A stretch of DNA of 20,473 bases from CAMPJU01 sp046566095 (lineage in GTDB: Bacteria; Pseudomonadota; Gammaproteobacteria; Xanthomonadales; Xanthomonadaceae). Below are positions 20,437-20,473 of the stretch, one piece after another (positions within the stretch are counted from its first letter, which is position 1; each line of letters begins with the position of its first letter). The stretch spans positions 1-20,473 of the forward strand of contig JBKHXI010000127.1 in NCBI GenBank assembly GCA_046566095.1. Direction: 5' to 3'. The translations under genes were made by a program, and so were the position numbers. The notes under the pieces are model-generated. The model did no database searches, was not told the DNA's origin, and saw only the letters and a list, made by a program, of their open reading frames with translations.

Positions 20437-20460
20437 TCGCGCCCAAGGGGCGCTCCTACG
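20437..20460 (-). repeat. REP-like hairpin with GTAGGA head, copy 2
   Basis: Read on the minus strand: CGTAGGA, arm GCGCCC, loop CTT, arm GGGCGC, then GA. The plus-strand stem is 20439-20444 paired with 20448-20453. Head and loop are identical to the copy at 3016-3039 while the stem bases differ in a compensating way, a sign that the fold is what is conserved. Confidence 0.65.
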
Positions 20461-20473
20461 TGGAGGCCGGTGA

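Noticed and set aside
1..20473. CRISPR arrays, tRNA or rRNA genes, insertion sequences, prophage or defence genes
   Set aside because: None seen: no regularly spaced repeats, no transposase or integrase motifs, no tRNA-like sequence noticed by eye.

Overview
The window is very GC-rich chromosomal DNA with tightly packed, ordinary-looking genes. Several signs point to a gammaproteobacterium of the Lysobacter/Luteimonas/Xanthomonas group (family Lysobacteraceae, also called Xanthomonadaceae). These are an Ax21-type outer-membrane protein, a hemD-hemX-hemY cluster next to recC, a yibN/secB/gpsA block, and GTAG-headed REP-like hairpins. The assignment rests on gene content and gene order; no database search was possible.

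Left part (1-3850, minus strand): a tandem series hemD > hemX > hemY > recC, where recC runs off the left edge. hemD encodes uroporphyrinogen-III synthase, and hemX and hemY are the membrane proteins that accompany it in proteobacteria. The stop codon of hemD lies inside a REP-like hairpin, and a second copy with the same architecture lies at the right end of the window.

Centre left (3996-7120, plus strand): a YiiD-C type thioesterase, a small lipoprotein, a membrane-anchored rhodanese (YibN-like), the export chaperone SecB and glycerol-3-phosphate dehydrogenase GpsA. SecB and GpsA overlap by one base. The glutaredoxin gene grxC that stands between yibN and secB in E. coli is absent here.

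Centre (7220-14470, plus strand): an exported Cys-paired protein of unknown function, an orphan ParA/MinD-type ATPase, then a compact run of SixA phosphohistidine phosphatase, a YceI-family exported protein and a phospholipase-D/cardiolipin-synthase-like protein with overlapping or nearly touching ends. A lipoprotein made of twelve FG-GAP/VCBS-type calcium-binding repeats follows. A strong hairpin terminator separates it from the convergent Ax21-family gene.

Right part (14651-20473): Ax21-family protein, TrmL tRNA methyltransferase and a short-chain dehydrogenase on the minus strand. A large two-domain M16 zinc peptidase and a DUF4156-like lipoprotein lie on the plus strand. Between the dehydrogenase and trmL sit two long back-to-back inverted repeats; one is a perfect 30-base palindrome ending two bases before the trmL start codon.

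No gene-free stretch reaches 300 bases. I saw no tRNA, rRNA, CRISPR array, insertion sequence or prophage gene. I did not find a convincing new multi-gene system. The items most worth a second look are the trmL leader palindromes, the REP pair, the missing grxC, the 412-residue unknown exported protein and the twelve-repeat FG-GAP lipoprotein.
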